Source of the DNA: Nanobdellota archaeon
GTDB taxonomy: Archaea; Nanobdellota; Nanobdellia; Woesearchaeales; GW2011-AR15
Direction: 5' to 3'
NCBI GenBank assembly: GCA_013335235.1
Contig: JAAXVZ010000114.1
Location: forward strand, 1-5,257
Length of the DNA: 5,257 bases
The number at the start of each line of letters is the position of its first letter. Positions within the stretch are counted from its first letter, which is position 1. The notes under the pieces are model-generated. The model worked only from the letters and a program-made list of their open reading frames with translations, had not been told where the DNA came from and did no database searches. Shown piece by piece: positions 1 through 5,257 of this stretch. The position numbers were made by a program, and so were the translations under genes.

Positions 1-95
1 ACAGAATCTTTCAGAGCAGAAATTTCTTGAAAGTAATATGTTCCTATAAAAATTTTGAGATCAGATTCAGCATTTGATCTGTTCTTTAATTGCAT
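1..95 (-). CDS. Possible 5' part of an unrecognised protein gene, cut by the window edge
   Basis: An ATG at 95-93 opens a frame that stays open for 31 codons to the left edge, beginning MQLKNRSNAESDLKIF and continuing with an aromatic stretch GTYYFQE. I do not recognise the family. Two things support a real gene: the mixed, protein-like composition, and an AT-rich TATA-like tract about 25-35 bases upstream, which would give a leaderless mRNA as for other genes in this window. Against it, the stretch is short and AT-rich, so 31 open codons could occur by chance. A plus-strand frame (3-77) is also open for 24 codons up to a TGA. If real, the gene lies downstream of RNase J on the same strand, with a 76-base gap. 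Confidence 0.35.
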   Translation of the reverse strand, partial: MQLKNRSNAESDLKIFIGTYYFQEISALKDS

Positions 96-106
96 TTTAT
101 ATAATA

Positions 107-122
107 ATACAGTATACTGTAT
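107..122. promoter_or_regulatory. Perfect 16-base palindrome, candidate operator
   Basis: ATACAGTATACTGTAT reads identically on both strands. It lies 11 bases upstream of the possible minus-strand start codon at 95, between a TATA-like AT tract (about 120-133) and that start. A homodimeric repressor would typically bind at this position. The surroundings are AT-rich, but the arms contain C and G at matched positions (ACAG/CTGT), so simple AT alternation does not explain it. No regulator is visible in the window. A cruciform or RNA hairpin is an alternative. Confidence 0.4.
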
Positions 123-133
123 ATATATATTTC
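120..133 (-). promoter_or_regulatory. TATA-like AT tract, possible promoter for the left-edge gene
   Basis: An alternating AT tract sits about 25-38 bases upstream of the ATG at 95. Its leftmost part is at the usual archaeal TATA distance for a leaderless transcript. The tract is low in complexity and no single box can be picked out. It overlaps the right end of the 16-base palindrome. Confidence 0.3.
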
Positions 134-141
134 TATTTGTC

Positions 142-157
142 ACTACTTTTTAGTAGT
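142..157. repeat. Small inverted repeat after RNase J
   Basis: ACTACT (142-147) and AGTAGT (152-157) are inverted around a TTTT loop, giving a 6-base-pair hairpin that begins 14 bases past the RNase J stop codon. No T-run follows it in the minus direction, so it is a weak terminator candidate at best. It might mark or protect the mRNA 3' end. Confidence 0.25.
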
Positions 158-171
158 TTATTATAACAATA

Positions 172-1497
172 CTACACTTCAACTCTTTTCCCGTCTTCCA
201 GGATATGCACGCCCTTTCTCTTCTCATACCCTAATTCGCATGCGATCTTCTCCATGTCCTTTGCCCTCTCTGGCGGGACATGGCCTGGTATGACAACCTG
301 AGGCCTCAGCAATTGGATCATCTCCTTGTGATCCTCGATAGACGCATGGCCGGACGCATGCACGTCCTTGAAAAGGTTCACTCCAAGGCTTGTGAGTTTT
401 GCTTCGATTGCGTCCCTATTTGCCCTGTTTATGTCGCTCGGGATGACATTGCATGAGAAGATGACGCTGTCTCCCTCGCCAAGTTTCAGAGGCAGGCTGC
501 CATCTGCTATCCTTGATAGCACTGAGTCAGGCTCTCCCTGGTGGCCTGTCACGATCAACAGATAGTCTTTCTTGTCATGCTGTATGTCTTTCAGGAGCTT
601 TGCCATCTTGTCTTTGAAGCCTGTGACCTGGGCATTTGTCGAGAATTTCACGATCCCGACTTCTTCTGCAGCAGCGACATATCTTGCAAGGCTCCTGCCA
701 AGTAGGACTGGTTTCCTTCCTATATCATGGGCTATCTCTATTGCAGCCCTGAGTCTTGCTATGTGACTTGAGAATGTTGTGAAAAGTATTGCATTGCTGT
801 CTCTTGCGGCATCTAATGCCTCTTCCACCTTTTTCCTGGCTCCAGCTTCAGACAGTGTCCTGCCAGGTGTGTCAGAGTACAGGGAATCCACAACTAATGC
901 CTTTAGATGGCCCAAGTCTCCTATCTCCTTTAGCCTTGCGTAGTTTGTCCTCTCTCCAAGTGTCGGGGTCTTATCGAGCTTGAAATCATTTGTGTACGCA
1001 AACTGGCCTTCAGGGGTATGCAATACGACAATAGAAGACTGTGGCGTGCTGTGTGTCACGTTTATCAGCTCTAGGGCGAAGTGCTTGCTCAGTGTTATCT
1101 TCTTGTTTTCAGGGATTGCGACTAGCGGGTTCGGAAGCTCTATTCCCTTATCAGCGAGTATCGCCTTGATTACAGCGATCGTGAACGGAGTCGAAACTAT
1201 TGGCGCCTTGTATTTCTTAGCAAGATATGGTATCGCTCCTATGTGGTCAAGGTGGGCATGGCTTGGGACTATCGCCACGACCTTTTCAACAAACTCAGCT
1301 ATCTTCGTATCATCAGGGACAGCGCCTGCCTTTATGAGCTCATCCTCACTATATAATTCAATGTCCTCATCACCCTTCATCTGGATGTAATTCTCAAGGT
1401 GGATGCCCATATCTACTATGACAGCTTCGCCATTTGACACAACCAGTGTCATGTTCTTTCCTATCTCAGAATAACCGCCCACAGCGACAATCTCCAT
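172..1497 (-). CDS. Archaeal RNase J, beta-CASP metallo-beta-lactamase ribonuclease
   Basis: This 441-residue protein matches archaeal RNase J in length and layout. The family acts in the cytoplasm as a zinc-dependent 5'-3' exoribonuclease in RNA decay and maturation. The N-terminal metallo-beta-lactamase part has the glycine-rich opening MEIVAVGGYSEIGKNMT, D29, the metal motif HAHLDH (80-85), H149 and D171 (YTNDF). The inserted beta-CASP part shows an acidic residue at D204 (VDSLYSD, then a GRTLSE segment), H245 in FTTFSSH, and TGHQGEPDSVLSRIADG (318-334), an RNase J hallmark. H384 (ASGHAS) and H406 (VIPGH) complete the metal and CASP set, so it looks catalytically intact. H406 is followed by VPPE where I recall HG-type endings. 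The ATG at 1497 fits the family N-terminus and lies 26-27 bases from the TATA centre, implying a leaderless mRNA. The gene ends in TAG. Confidence 0.93.
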   Translation of the reverse strand: MEIVAVGGYSEIGKNMTLVVSNGEAVIVDMGIHLENYIQMKGDEDIELYSEDELIKAGAVPDDTKIAEFVEKVVAIVPSHAHLDHIGAIPYLAKKYKAPIVSTPFTIAVIKAILADKGIELPNPLVAIPENKKITLSKHFALELINVTHSTPQSSIVVLHTPEGQFAYTNDFKLDKTPTLGERTNYARLKEIGDLGHLKALVVDSLYSDTPGRTLSEAGARKKVEEALDAARDSNAILFTTFSSHIARLRAAIEIAHDIGRKPVLLGRSLARYVAAAEEVGIVKFSTNAQVTGFKDKMAKLLKDIQHDKKDYLLIVTGHQGEPDSVLSRIADGSLPLKLGEGDSVIFSCNVIPSDINRANRDAIEAKLTSLGVNLFKDVHASGHASIEDHKEMIQLLRPQVVIPGHVPPERAKDMEKIACELGYEKRKGVHILEDGKRVEV

Positions 1498-1519
1498 GGG
1501 CCGCAGGAGTATAGGAATC

Positions 1520-1527
1520 TTTATAAA
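1520..1527. promoter_or_regulatory. Shared palindromic TATA box between RNase J and PCNA
   Basis: TTTATAAA is a consensus archaeal TATA box and is its own reverse complement, so TBP could bind it in either direction. Its centre (1523.5) is 26-27 bases from the RNase J ATG at 1497, which puts RNase J transcription at or next to the start codon. For PCNA the predicted start is near 1550, leaving a leader of about 18 bases with a ribosome binding site. Flanking TFB-recognition (BRE) sequence is purine-rich on both sides: GGAA lies upstream in the PCNA direction, and GAGG in the RNase J direction. This is the only strong TATA box in the 70-base gap. Confidence 0.7.
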
Positions 1528-1555
1528 TTAACCTCTATTCATGCACTATAACATT

Positions 1556-1562
1556 GGGGGTG
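1556..1562 (+). promoter_or_regulatory. Ribosome binding site of PCNA, fixes the start codon
   Basis: GGGGGTG is complementary over seven bases, with one G-U wobble, to the usual archaeal 16S rRNA 3' end (CACCUCC). It ends 5 bases before the ATG at 1568. This selects 1568 over the in-frame ATG at 1541, which lacks such a site and lies upstream of the transcription start predicted from the TATA box. Confidence 0.75.
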
Positions 1563-1567
1563 TTAAT

Positions 1568-2311
1568 ATGAAGCTTACGCTTGCAGATCCAAAGCTATTA
1601 AAGGATAGCATTTCAATCATTTCAGACCTTGTTACAGAGGCAAGGTTCCATGTCACGCATAACTCCATAGACCTTGTTGCTATGGACCCGGCGAATGTCG
1701 CCATGGTAATATTCAAGCTCCTTTCTTCCAGCTTCACAGAGTATCATGTGGAGAAGGAAGTCAAGATCGCCCTTAACCTGAACAACTTGAAACAAGTGCT
1801 GAAGAGGGCAGGCGCATCTGATATCATCACATTGGAACTGACAGAGAACAAGTTCAAGGTAGTTTTGAAGAGCAACACAACAAGGACATTCTTCCTGCCG
1901 ATAATCGAGCTTGAAGAAAGAGAGCAGAAGATACCTCAGCTTGTATTCCCTCTGGCTATCAAGATGCCGACAGGAGTATTGAACGAGGCAATAGAGGATG
2001 TCTCTATTGTCGCAGAGAGCGTCCAGTTCATATGCGAGCCATCTAAGTTCATGATATCTGCTGAAGGTGACTTGTCCCAGGCAAAGATTGAGATAGGCTC
2101 AGATGACAAGATCATGATCACAAAAGACGGCGCAGACATGGTCAAGGCGAAGTACTCGATAGAATACTTGAAGAAGATGATACAGGGCTCAAAACTGGCT
2201 GACGAAGTATTGATAAGGTTCTCGCAGGACTACCCACTGAAGCTAGAGTACAAGTGCACAGATAAACTGATGCTTGCATTCATACTTGCACCTAGGGTAG
2301 ATAACGACTAA
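1568..2311 (+). CDS. pcn: DNA polymerase sliding clamp (PCNA)
   Basis: PCNA forms a trimeric ring around DNA that tethers the replicative polymerase and partners such as FEN1 and ligase. From the ATG at 1568 the protein is 247 residues, the normal length for archaeal PCNA. Visible family features are the N-terminal segment MKLTLADPKLLKDSI, the signature around residues 39-47 (MDPANVAMV), an acidic interdomain connecting stretch (IIELEEREQ, 112-120) and the second-domain body. The C-terminal end has YPLKLEY (222-228) and LAFILAPRVDND (236-247); the APR-type tail is typical. The longer version from the ATG at 1541 would add nine residues and is unlikely. PCNA is divergent from RNase J across a shared promoter. 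It ends in TAA, followed about 35 bases later by a T-tract. Confidence 0.96.
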   Translation: MKLTLADPKLLKDSISIISDLVTEARFHVTHNSIDLVAMDPANVAMVIFKLLSSSFTEYHVEKEVKIALNLNNLKQVLKRAGASDIITLELTENKFKVVLKSNTTRTFFLPIIELEEREQKIPQLVFPLAIKMPTGVLNEAIEDVSIVAESVQFICEPSKFMISAEGDLSQAKIEIGSDDKIMITKDGADMVKAKYSIEYLKKMIQGSKLADEVLIRFSQDYPLKLEYKCTDKLMLAFILAPRVDND

Positions 2312-2346
2312 TACCAACGACCTGCCAGTATAAACTAAGGCAATTA

Positions 2347-2353
2347 TTTTTTT
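2347..2353 (+). terminator. T-tract, possible PCNA transcription terminator
   Basis: Seven consecutive T residues lie 35 bases after the PCNA stop. Archaeal RNA polymerase commonly terminates at such oligo-T tracts without needing a hairpin. It precedes the next plus-strand promoter by about 40 bases, which fits separation of the two transcripts. Confidence 0.5.
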
Positions 2354-2392
2354 CCACTATGATCTCCCTGTTCATTCTCTCATGTGGATACC

Positions 2393-2400
2393 TTTAAATA
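2393..2400 (+). promoter_or_regulatory. TATA box of the TauE/SafE-family gene
   Basis: TTTAAATA matches the archaeal TATA consensus. Its centre (2396.5) is 26-27 bases before the A of the ATG at 2423, the same spacing as for RNase J. There is no purine-rich ribosome binding site before that ATG. Both facts point to a leaderless mRNA. Confidence 0.65.
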
Positions 2401-2422
2401 ACTCCAAATAAGATTAAACACA

Positions 2423-3166
2423 ATGGATCTGTCCTCTTATTTGATCTATATCTCAATAGGCCTTCTCACAGGTTTCTTGAGCGGAATGTTCGGCATCGGC
2501 GGCGGGTCAGTCAGGATACCTCTCCTGACACTTGCGGGAATGCCGCTATTGACAGCCTTCGGGACTAACATGTTCGCGATCCCTTTTTCTTCAGGGGTCG
2601 GCGCGTATGTCCAGAAGGATAATATAAACTGGAAAGTCGTCAGGTCTTTTACAATAGGCGCGGTCTTAGGGATAGTCCTTGCGACATTCCTTGTTGGCAT
2701 ATTCTCAAGCAAGATCCTTGCAGCGCTTTTCTTCTTCGCCGCAATCCTCACAATCATCGGTCTTTACATAAAAGACATAAGCCCTAGATTATATGAAAGC
2801 ATAAAGCCGACAGCGCTGACAGCCCTTTCATTAGGTTTCCTTTCAAACTTCATAATTGGCCTTCGTGGCGGAAGTGGAGGGACACTGTTCCCGCCAGTCC
2901 TGAAGGCCATGCATGTCGAGATGCACCAGGCAATAGCGACATCGCTTTTCACAGGCTTTTTTTCATCATTTGCAGCGCTCATCATCTATTTTATAAGAGG
3001 CGATATTCAGCTATTGCCTGCTTTTGTAATCGCATTCACAGGTGTAGTAGGATCTTTTCTTGGCAGCAAGCTGTCTATCCGCACAGAATCAAGGCTCTTA
3101 AAAATTGGCCTTTCTATAATTGTATTCGTGCTGGCATGCGTTGTTGTGCAGAAGGAGTTTTTTTAG
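2423..3166 (+). CDS. TauE/SafE-family membrane transporter (sulfite exporter-like)
   Basis: This is a 247-residue, very hydrophobic protein with about eight predicted membrane segments (roughly residues 8-29, 41-60, 73-94, 97-116, 131-148, 170-190, 195-215 and 226-243). It has the two-repeat architecture of the TauE/SafE family. The first repeat carries TGFLSGMFGIGGGSVRIPLL (16-35), the glycine-rich signature. The second has GLRGGSGGTLFPPVL (146-160) followed by MHQAIATSLF (167-176). Characterised relatives export sulfite, sulfoacetate or other organosulfur anions, or take up related compounds; the substrate here is unknown. The start is supported by a TATA box spaced for a leaderless transcript. 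The gene ends in TAG, followed one codon later by an in-frame TGA, and converges with the redox operon after 13 bases. Confidence 0.88.
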   Translation: MDLSSYLIYISIGLLTGFLSGMFGIGGGSVRIPLLTLAGMPLLTAFGTNMFAIPFSSGVGAYVQKDNINWKVVRSFTIGAVLGIVLATFLVGIFSSKILAALFFFAAILTIIGLYIKDISPRLYESIKPTALTALSLGFLSNFIIGLRGGSGGTLFPPVLKAMHVEMHQAIATSLFTGFFSSFAALIIYFIRGDIQLLPAFVIAFTGVVGSFLGSKLSIRTESRLLKIGLSIIVFVLACVVVQKEFF

Positions 3167-3179
3167 GTGTGAGGCAATA

Positions 3180-3761
3180 TCACCTGAGCAGTTGGGGCGC
3201 AAAAAGCATTATCAGCCCAAGCGCAGCCATTATCACGCCGCCGATTAGCTTGCAGTATTTCGCGTACTTTTCTCCGATGCCTCCGCTGATAGCAAAGGCT
3301 GCCATCCCGAATATTATCAGGTCGTCCAGCATGAAGAACAGCGTGTATAATGCAATGTATAGATAGTGCTGGAAAACAGAAATATTGCTTATTGCAAGGA
3401 CCTGGGTAAATACCGCAGGGATGGCTGCAGAGCAGGCGAACTCCACTGAGTTCACGACAAATGCAAGCCCGATTATGGATATAATTATCCCAAAAGTTAT
3501 CGGCTTTGAGGCAATATCCTTGATCTTGTTCATTGTCTTTTTATGGCTCTTATGGTCACCGACCTTGCATACCAACTCGCCTTTTGTGGTGACATACTCC
3601 TTGAGGCTGAGGATCCCTCCGCCAAGGGCGACTAACCCTATAATTATTGTCAAAATTCGTATATAACCTATGAGCAGGAATATGTTCAGCCATGCTGTCA
3701 TGAATAAGAAGTAGAGTATACCTGACGCCAGGACAAAACTCCCCACAATTATCCAGATCTT
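3180..3761 (-). pseudogene. C-terminal part of the thioredoxin/CcdA-like membrane protein, beyond an in-frame amber codon
   Basis: This is the direct in-frame continuation of the upstream gene after its TAG at 3764-3762. It has 193 codons, beginning KIWIIVGSFVLASG, and ends in TGA. It holds about five membrane segments and a cytosolic loop with a Cys (GELVCK) and a Lys/His-rich stretch. A segment EFACSAAIPAVFTQ (about residues 321-334 of the joined protein) has Cys324 as the likely partner of Cys195 (NPCAMW) before the stop, in the manner of CcdA/DsbD helices 1 and 4. FFMLDDLIIF and a final membrane helix close the protein. The first possible start after the TAG is a GTG at 3746. No ribosome binding site precedes it, and starting there would remove half of a membrane helix. 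The frame is free of other stops, which argues for recent damage, readthrough or a sequence error and against an old pseudogene. Confidence 0.75.
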
Positions 3762-3764
3762 CTA
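3762..3764 (-). other. In-frame amber (TAG) codon inside the redox gene
   Basis: Reading the minus strand, the codons run AAT GTC AGG TAG AAG ATC TGG ATA. The frame before and after the TAG is the same, so this is a point nonsense codon and not a frameshift. It falls at codon 214 (counting from the ATG at 4403), in the short basic loop between the first two helices of the membrane domain. From memory, homologs carry a basic residue, often Lys, at this position; that needs an alignment. Confidence 0.85.
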
Positions 3765-4403
3765 CCTGACATTGATTCCTATAAGAATACCGATCAAGTA
3801 GACCAGGACCCACATTGCGCAAGGATTGAACCCGTCAATCAGGCCGAGCACTATGGCGAGTGTCGGCAATGACCATTTAGTGAGGTCTGTCCTTCCAAGG
3901 AATGGCAGCTCAAAATCAGTGAATCCGGTATCGACCTTTTGAGTGCTTACTTTCTGGTATTCCTCTCCCTTGCAGCTATTTATGCACACTTCGATTGCGC
4001 TTATGATCTGCTCTTTTGACTGGACACCTACAAGAGGGTTCTTTCCTGCAAATATAGTCGGCACACCCAATCTAGAGGTATCAAGCCCTGCTTCTGCAGA
4101 CATCTTATAGAACAGTGCAGAGCCTTCCTGGGATGATGCATCATGCTCATAGAAGTTCCATTCAGGATGCTCTTCCTTGACTTCAAAATAAATAGGTTTT
4201 TGCTCTGCGCAGTGGGGGCATGTCGGAAGATAGAAGAAATGTATCTCTGGATTACTTGAATTTAACGCTACGGGATTATCACTAGGGATTCCAGCACTGC
4301 CTGTAAAAACCATGGCAGACACGCCTATTATTGCCAGGCAGATGACTAGATATATGTTGAATCTTGATGAAAAAAAGTCTTTTATCGTGGCTGTCAGGCT
4401 CAT
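3762..4403 (-). CDS. Membrane-anchored thioredoxin domain fused to start of CcdA/DsbD-like domain; ends at amber codon
   Basis: Numbered from the ATG at 4403, this part has 213 residues: a short cytosolic tail, a signal-anchor helix (about 15-34), a thioredoxin-fold domain and a first membrane-domain helix (about 180-210). The thioredoxin domain has CPHC at 62-65 and the cis-proline in GVPT (Pro115); two further cysteines, CINSC, lie at 140-144. The NPC motif places Cys195 in the last helix. The expected role is thiol-disulfide exchange on the outer face, with electrons passed through the membrane domain as in DsbD/CcdA. Joined to the part after the TAG it gives 407 codons, which looks like the normal full length. 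A TTG at 4412 is an alternative start. GAGG at 4418-4415 is 11 bases from the ATG but only 2 from the TTG, so I prefer the ATG. It follows the permease by 16 bases and is probably cotranscribed. Confidence 0.82.
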   Translation of the reverse strand: MSLTATIKDFFSSRFNIYLVICLAIIGVSAMVFTGSAGIPSDNPVALNSSNPEIHFFYLPTCPHCAEQKPIYFEVKEEHPEWNFYEHDASSQEGSALFYKMSAEAGLDTSRLGVPTIFAGKNPLVGVQSKEQIISAIEVCINSCKGEEYQKVSTQKVDTGFTDFELPFLGRTDLTKWSLPTLAIVLGLIDGFNPCAMWVLVYLIGILIGINVR

Positions 4404-4419
4404 TTTTTTCAATGCCTCA

Positions 4420-5257
4420 TCATAGGACTGCGTTCATGATATATCCAATTATCATGATGCCTAATATAGTTATTGAAAAAAATATCGCCAAAAGCTGCCA
4501 TTTCATGACCTTCCTTAATATCAGTATTTCAGGGATTGACACAGTCACGATCGCTGTCATGAATGCAAGCGCAGTCCCGAGTGGGACGCCCTTTCCTACA
4601 AGCGCCTCTAGAACAGGGACAACGCTGACAGAGTTTGCATACAACGGCGCGCCGATAAGGACAGCGATAGGGACAGCCCACCATTCTTTTGTTGAGAGAT
4701 ATTTTTCGACAAAGCTAGTCGGGACAAAACCATGGATCAAGGCGCCTAGCCCGACTCCAATCACAACATACGGAAAAACCTGTTTTGTTATTGTCCAGCC
4801 ATCAGACCACCAGTATGGTATCAGCTCTTTTAATGCAAGAGCTCCGCCGCGCTCTTCTTCTACCTGTCTCTTTGATTTGAATTTCAGCAATTCCTGTTTG
4901 ACATACTTCTCAAGCCTAAGGCTTTGGATAAGCATCCCTCCTAGAATCGCAACACCGATGCCGATTAAGTTGTAGATTATTGCGCCTTTCAAGCCAAACA
5001 ATGCAGGGAAAAGATATAGTGACGCCTCGTTTACCAAAGGGGAGCTTATAAGGAACGCAAAAGTGACACCTAACGGTATCCCTGCGCCGACAAACCCTAT
5101 AAAAAGCGGTATAGAAGAGCATGAGCAGAATGGCGTGATTACGCCAAGAAGCGCGGCAAACAGGTAATCCAGCCCGAACCATCTTTTTTTTGTTAGGATA
5201 TCTTTTACCTTTTCCATAGGGAAATAGTATCTTGTGATAGCCATAGCATAATTGATG
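4420..5257 (-). CDS. ArsP/UPF0718-type permease (PF03773-like), 5' end beyond the window
   Basis: This is a membrane permease with two related halves. Counting from the ATG at 5244, the first half has ITPFCSCSSIPLFIGFVGAG (36-55, with Cys40 and Cys42) and FLISSPLVNEASLY (64-77). A charged cytosolic linker follows (about 110-145, rich in Lys and Glu). The second half has IGAPLYANSVSVVPVLEALV (197-216) and ALAFMTAIVTVSIPEILIL (225-243). Family members include the organoarsenical exporter ArsP and proteins linked to metal efflux; the substrate here is not known. The ATG at 5244 is probably internal. The frame is open to the edge (INYA precedes the Met), and ITRYYFPMEKVKDIL resembles the segment that in homologs follows an N-terminal helix. 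It is the first visible gene of a minus-strand operon with the thioredoxin/CcdA-like gene and ends in TGA. Confidence 0.85.
   Translation of the reverse strand, partial: INYAMAITRYYFPMEKVKDILTKKRWFGLDYLFAALLGVITPFCSCSSIPLFIGFVGAGIPLGVTFAFLISSPLVNEASLYLFPALFGLKGAIIYNLIGIGVAILGGMLIQSLRLEKYVKQELLKFKSKRQVEEERGGALALKELIPYWWSDGWTITKQVFPYVVIGVGLGALIHGFVPTSFVEKYLSTKEWWAVPIAVLIGAPLYANSVSVVPVLEALVGKGVPLGTALAFMTAIVTVSIPEILILRKVMKWQLLAIFFSITILGIMIIGYIMNAVL

Noticed and set aside
58..80. Inverted repeat AGATCA / TGATCT with an 11-base spacer
   Set aside because: Only six base pairs in AT-rich sequence, inside the possible coding frame; easily a chance match.
980..1390. Plus-strand open frame opposite RNase J (136 codons)
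   Set aside because: It lies wholly antisense to a well-conserved gene, has no family features, and is explained by codon bias of the real frame.
1541..1567. Longer PCNA start at the ATG at 1541
   Set aside because: It precedes the transcription start predicted from the TATA box, has no ribosome binding site, and adds nine residues not typical of PCNA. The GGGGGTG site supports 1568.
3158..3164. T-tract as a terminator of the TauE-like gene
   Set aside because: It encodes the final Phe codons and includes the first base of the stop codon, so termination there would cut the mRNA before its end.
3747..3764. Frameshift as the cause of the split redox gene
   Set aside because: The two parts are in the same frame: six codons separate the TAG from the GTG at 3746, and no base needs to be added or removed.
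3556..3822. Minus-strand alternative frame crossing the amber position (88 codons)
   Set aside because: It would replace the conserved membrane helices with unrelated sequence. The original frame on both sides is clearly the coding one.
4364..4975. Plus-strand open frame opposite the permease (203 codons)
   Set aside because: Antisense to a clear membrane permease and the start of the redox gene; its Ser/Pro/Ile-rich composition is typical of a shadow frame.
1..5257. CRISPR array, insertion sequence, tRNA or rRNA genes
   Set aside because: No repeated spaced units, transposase motifs, terminal repeats or RNA gene signatures were seen on either strand.

Overview
The window looks like chromosomal DNA from an archaeon. 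The evidence is a sliding clamp of archaeal/eukaryotic PCNA type, a beta-CASP nuclease of the archaeal RNase J type, archaeal TATA boxes about 26-27 bases upstream of start codons, and two promoters placed so that the mRNA should be leaderless. The lineage cannot be fixed from this sequence. The thioredoxin plus CcdA/DsbD-like membrane protein resembles proteins I recall from DPANN archaea such as Woesearchaeota relatives, but that is a weak guess.

Layout. At the left edge (1-95, minus) is a possible start of a further gene that runs off the window, preceded by a TATA-like AT tract and a perfect 16-base palindrome. Next comes RNase J (172-1497, minus). It is divergent from PCNA (1568-2311, plus), and a single self-complementary TATA box lies between them. 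After PCNA there is a T-tract that could end its transcript, then a TauE/SafE-family membrane exporter (2423-3166, plus) with its own promoter. The right part is a minus-strand operon: an ArsP/UPF0718-type permease whose 5' end lies beyond the window (4420-5257), followed by a membrane-anchored thioredoxin / CcdA-like redox gene (4403 down to 3180). This operon converges tail to tail with the TauE gene, with 13 bases between them.

The most notable point is that the redox gene is interrupted by one in-frame amber codon (TAG, 3764-3762). The parts before and after it are in the same frame, with no indel. Together they make one 407-codon protein with an N-terminal anchor, a CPHC thioredoxin domain and a six-helix-like redox membrane domain. 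The amber separates the two membrane cysteines expected to work as a pair. It could be a recent nonsense mutation, a sequence error, or programmed readthrough (pyrrolysine insertion is the archaeal precedent). TAG also seems to end two other genes here, so wholesale reassignment of TAG is not supported by the window alone.

Functionally, the left half is core information processing (mRNA decay and replication). The right half is three membrane proteins that could serve export of sulfur compounds, metals or metalloids and extracytoplasmic thiol chemistry. Their substrates cannot be read from the sequence.
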